Positions 62,279 through 64,000 of a stretch of 64,000 nucleotides of DNA are shown piece after piece. The first letter of the stretch is position 1. Every line of letters starts with the position of its first letter. The notes beneath the pieces are model-generated. The model was not told the origin of the DNA. It made no database searches and saw only the letters and a program-made list of their open reading frames with translations. The stretch comes from Shewanella halotolerans. GTDB lineage: Bacteria > Pseudomonadota > Gammaproteobacteria > Enterobacterales > Shewanellaceae. Both the position numbers and the translations under genes were made by a program. The stretch lies in the NCBI RefSeq assembly GCF_019457535.1, contig NZ_CP080417.1, forward strand, positions 2,728,001 to 2,792,000, written 5' to 3'.

Positions 62279-62605
62279 CTACATGGTACAGGTCAAATCG
62301 CCTGAGGCGAGTTCGCGGGAAAGTAGGTTTTCGATATGATGTTTGTGGGTTTGGGCGTCGGTGATGATCTTCACCCCAATCCCCGCCGGTCGGCCACCGG
62401 ATGCGCCCAAAGGATTGATCCACACCACCAGGCCCTGAAACTCATGACGCACGGTCGAGCCCGGTAACTGGTAGGCGATGGTAAGTTCCTGCCCTAAATA
62501 GTGGCTTTCGGTAGTCGCCACAAACAGGCCCGCGGGCTGAATAAAGGGCATGTAGGCTCTATATAGCTGATGTAATGTATCAAAATTAACCACGAGATCG
62601 ACCAT
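62279..62605 (-). CDS. pilZ: PilZ protein (type IV pilus type)
   Basis: This 108-residue single-domain protein lies between holB and tatD, exactly where the founding PilZ gene lies in Pseudomonas. It has 'GLFVATTESHYLGQELTIAYQLPG' and 'VVWINPLGASGGRPAGIGVKI'. It lacks the N-terminal RxxxR of c-di-GMP-binding members, as the founding PilZ does; that protein acts in pilus assembly with PilB and FimX. It starts 6 bases after holB ends, so it is in the operon. Confidence 0.9.
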   Translation of the reverse strand: MVDLVVNFDTLHQLYRAYMPFIQPAGLFVATTESHYLGQELTIAYQLPGSTVRHEFQGLVVWINPLGASGGRPAGIGVKIITDAQTHKHHIENLLSRELASGDLTCTM

Positions 62606-62611
62606 ATTATT

Positions 62612-63526
62612 TTAACTTGTTGTTAGCGACTGATACTCTAAGATAAACGCCTGAAAAACGGCCATAAAATTCACATTAGGCATCATACTCAGGCTATGAT
62701 ACGTCTCCATAACCTTGGCTGCAAATTTTGTTATCTTGATGTTAATTAATGCATCAGCATTTTTCTGCTTCACCAGTTTTTGTCGCAGGACAACATACAA
62801 AACCTTAAGTGCATCAGAAACTTGCTTTTCATCTATACTAGTTAAGTTAGCACACAGGTGCCCAGACGACAAACTTTGCACCCAGGCTTTTCTGAGGCCG
62901 ATCAAGGCTTCATAGCGACCATCATTTAAGGCGGTGAGCAGATCGACAGGGCCGCCGACAACCGGCAGACACCAGGTCACATCACTGGTAAGTGTAAACT
63001 GCGCCGCCAGCCACTCCTGCACCGTCTCGCGGCTCGGCAGCTGACAATGCAGGCGCTGACAACGACTGCTTATGGTAGCCATCAAACGACTTGGGGTATC
63101 ACTCTGCAGCAACAAGAGGGTCTCTCTGCCCGGCTCTTCCAAAGTCTTCAACAGGGCGTTGGCCGCCGCGGTGTTGAGTCGCTCACAGTTTTTAATCACA
63201 GCGACCCGTCTGCCCCCTTGCTGGGCGGTAGCGGTCAACTTCTGACAAAGCTCCCTGACTTGATCGACCTTGATCTGATTGCCGTCGGCCTCCAGCTGAT
63301 AGCAATCAGGATGGTTACCGGCGATAAACAGCTGACAGCTCTTACACACCCCACAGGCACCACTTTGGGTCGGCGCCATACACAGGCTGGCCTGGGCCAA
63401 GGTATTCGCAAGTTGCATGCCGCCGTAGCCTTGGTGGATCCCCAAGAGATAGGCATGGCCCTGCTGGCCAGATATCAGCTGACTACAGAAAGCCTCACGA
63501 GCCGGGGTTAACCAAGGTAGATCCAT
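62612..63526 (-). CDS. holB: DNA polymerase III delta' subunit
   Basis: From the ATG at 63526 this is 304 residues; GGGGAG lies six bases before it, whereas the longer start at 63547 overlaps the tmk stop (ATGA) but has no site. MDLPWL aligns with the E. coli start. Zinc cysteines Cys49, Cys58, Cys61 and Cys64 and 'AANALLKTLEEPG' with 'SRCQRL' (SRC motif) are intact. Delta' is the stator of the clamp loader. It follows tmk closely, as in E. coli. Confidence 0.92.
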   Translation of the reverse strand: MDLPWLTPAREAFCSQLISGQQGHAYLLGIHQGYGGMQLANTLAQASLCMAPTQSGACGVCKSCQLFIAGNHPDCYQLEADGNQIKVDQVRELCQKLTATAQQGGRRVAVIKNCERLNTAAANALLKTLEEPGRETLLLLQSDTPSRLMATISSRCQRLHCQLPSRETVQEWLAAQFTLTSDVTWCLPVVGGPVDLLTALNDGRYEALIGLRKAWVQSLSSGHLCANLTSIDEKQVSDALKVLYVVLRQKLVKQKNADALINIKITKFAAKVMETYHSLSMMPNVNFMAVFQAFILEYQSLTTS

Positions 63527-63543
63527 CAAAGACTCCCCAACTG

Positions 63544-64000
63544 TCATGACCAGTCTTGTCGTTGCAACACGGCCAAGATCTCTTTATGCACCTGCGCCAT
63601 CGTCTGGCTGGCATCGATCACCACGATAGACTCGTCGTGCGCGGCCAGCTGCAGATAAGTTGCCCTGGCACGCTCGAAGAAACTCAGCGCCTGCAGCTCG
63701 ATTCTATCCAGGGCCCCCCTGTCTCTGGCACGCTGCAATCCAAGTTGAGGATCGATATCCAAGTATAGGGTCAGATCAGGTTTAAAATCTTTCAGGGTCG
63801 CCTGACTCACCGCCTCGACCAGCGGCATGAGTTGACGCCCGCCCCCTTGGTAGGCCAGAGATGAGAGATTGTGTCGATCGCCCAGCACCCAGTTACCCTG
63901 AGCCAAGGCTGGTTTTATCACGTTGGCCACCAGCTGCGCCCTGGCCGCATAGATGAGCAAACACTCTGACTCATCACACAAGGGATCGTTAGGGTCGGCA
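63544..64000 (-). CDS. tmk: Thymidylate kinase, C-terminal part
   Basis: The minus strand stays open from 63544 to the right edge (152 codons). 'LLIYAARAQLVANVIKPAL' and 'WVLGDRHNLSSLAYQGGGR' with 'LDIDPQLGLQRARDRG' are clear thymidylate kinase features; the N-terminal P-loop lies beyond the window. The enzyme makes dTDP from dTMP. It precedes holB, overlapping or nearly touching it. The frame runs to the edge without an upstream stop, so the true start is outside. Confidence 0.93.
   Translation of the reverse strand, partial: ADPNDPLCDESECLLIYAARAQLVANVIKPALAQGNWVLGDRHNLSSLAYQGGGRQLMPLVEAVSQATLKDFKPDLTLYLDIDPQLGLQRARDRGALDRIELQALSFFERARATYLQLAAHDESIVVIDASQTMAQVHKEILAVLQRQDWS

Noticed and set aside
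1..64000. Phage, defence or secondary-metabolite island
   Set aside because: Gene content and order are those of conserved chromosome throughout; apart from one IS200 copy no integrase, toxin-antitoxin, restriction or biosynthetic cluster was found.

Overview
The window looks like a chromosomal segment of a Shewanella-type gammaproteobacterium (Alteromonadales). The GC content seems to be in the low-to-mid 50s by eye. The gene orders lolCDE-pilZ-mfd-csiV, speA/AdoMetDC/speB, yceD-rpmF-plsX-fabHDG-acpP-fabF and tmk-holB-pilZ-tatD fit that group, as do the protein sequences themselves. No rRNA, tRNA, prophage or CRISPR array was seen. Almost all of the DNA is housekeeping; the only mobile element found is one small IS200-type insertion.

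Layout. 1-6.3 kb: the 5' end of comEC, a DUF2062 membrane protein, a CHASE-like/GGDEF signalling protein, the lipoprotein exporter genes lolC-lolD-lolE, and a PilZ protein. 6.4-13.3 kb: mfd overlapping csiV, then acylphosphatase, ycfP and nagZ on the minus strand. 13.6-17.8 kb: L-serine deaminase, an IS200 copy lodged between it and its terminator, cysB, and a conserved protein of unknown function. 17.8-22.5 kb: pdxH and a polyamine block (agmatinase, a eukaryotic-type S-adenosylmethionine decarboxylase, arginine decarboxylase). 23-27.2 kb: a CvfB-like S1 protein, YceH, an ABC-2 exporter pair, a repeat-rich gap and a cold-shock protein. 27.5-35.3 kb: rlmA, an unknown protein, sbcB, cdd, and a minus-strand set of small membrane protein, thioesterase, FGGY kinase and HIBADH-type dehydrogenase. 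35.4-41.7 kb: the fatty-acid/phospholipid synthesis cluster headed by yceD-rpmF. 42-50 kb: maf, a GAF-PAS-GGDEF protein, an HAD phosphatase, rluC and rne with a long leader. 50-64 kb: a SulP transporter, a fused MsrB-MsrA, a 2OG-Fe(II) oxygenase, an YlqF GTPase, an LMW phosphatase, an exported Lig E-type DNA ligase, dgkA, an outer-membrane protein, an SpmAB-like membrane protein, rsmF, and tatD-pilZ-holB-tmk running off the right edge.

How the parts connect. The fab cluster supplies acyl-ACP and acyl-phosphate for phospholipids; rpmF and yceD tie it to ribosome synthesis. SpeA plus SpeB convert arginine to putrescine, and the adjacent AdoMetDC would make decarboxylated SAM for an aminopropyltransferase, but no such enzyme lies in the window. 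Two GGDEF proteins and two PilZ proteins indicate c-di-GMP signalling capacity.

The most unusual signals are: a possible minus-strand small RNA next to the acylphosphatase gene; an almost leaderless yceD promoter; a FadR-like palindrome before acpP; CRP- and FNR-like sites before four genes of partly unknown role; a folded RNA segment ending in a strong terminator after rsmF; and several short tandem-repeat tracts between genes. All regulatory calls were made by eye. I found no clearly new multi-gene system.
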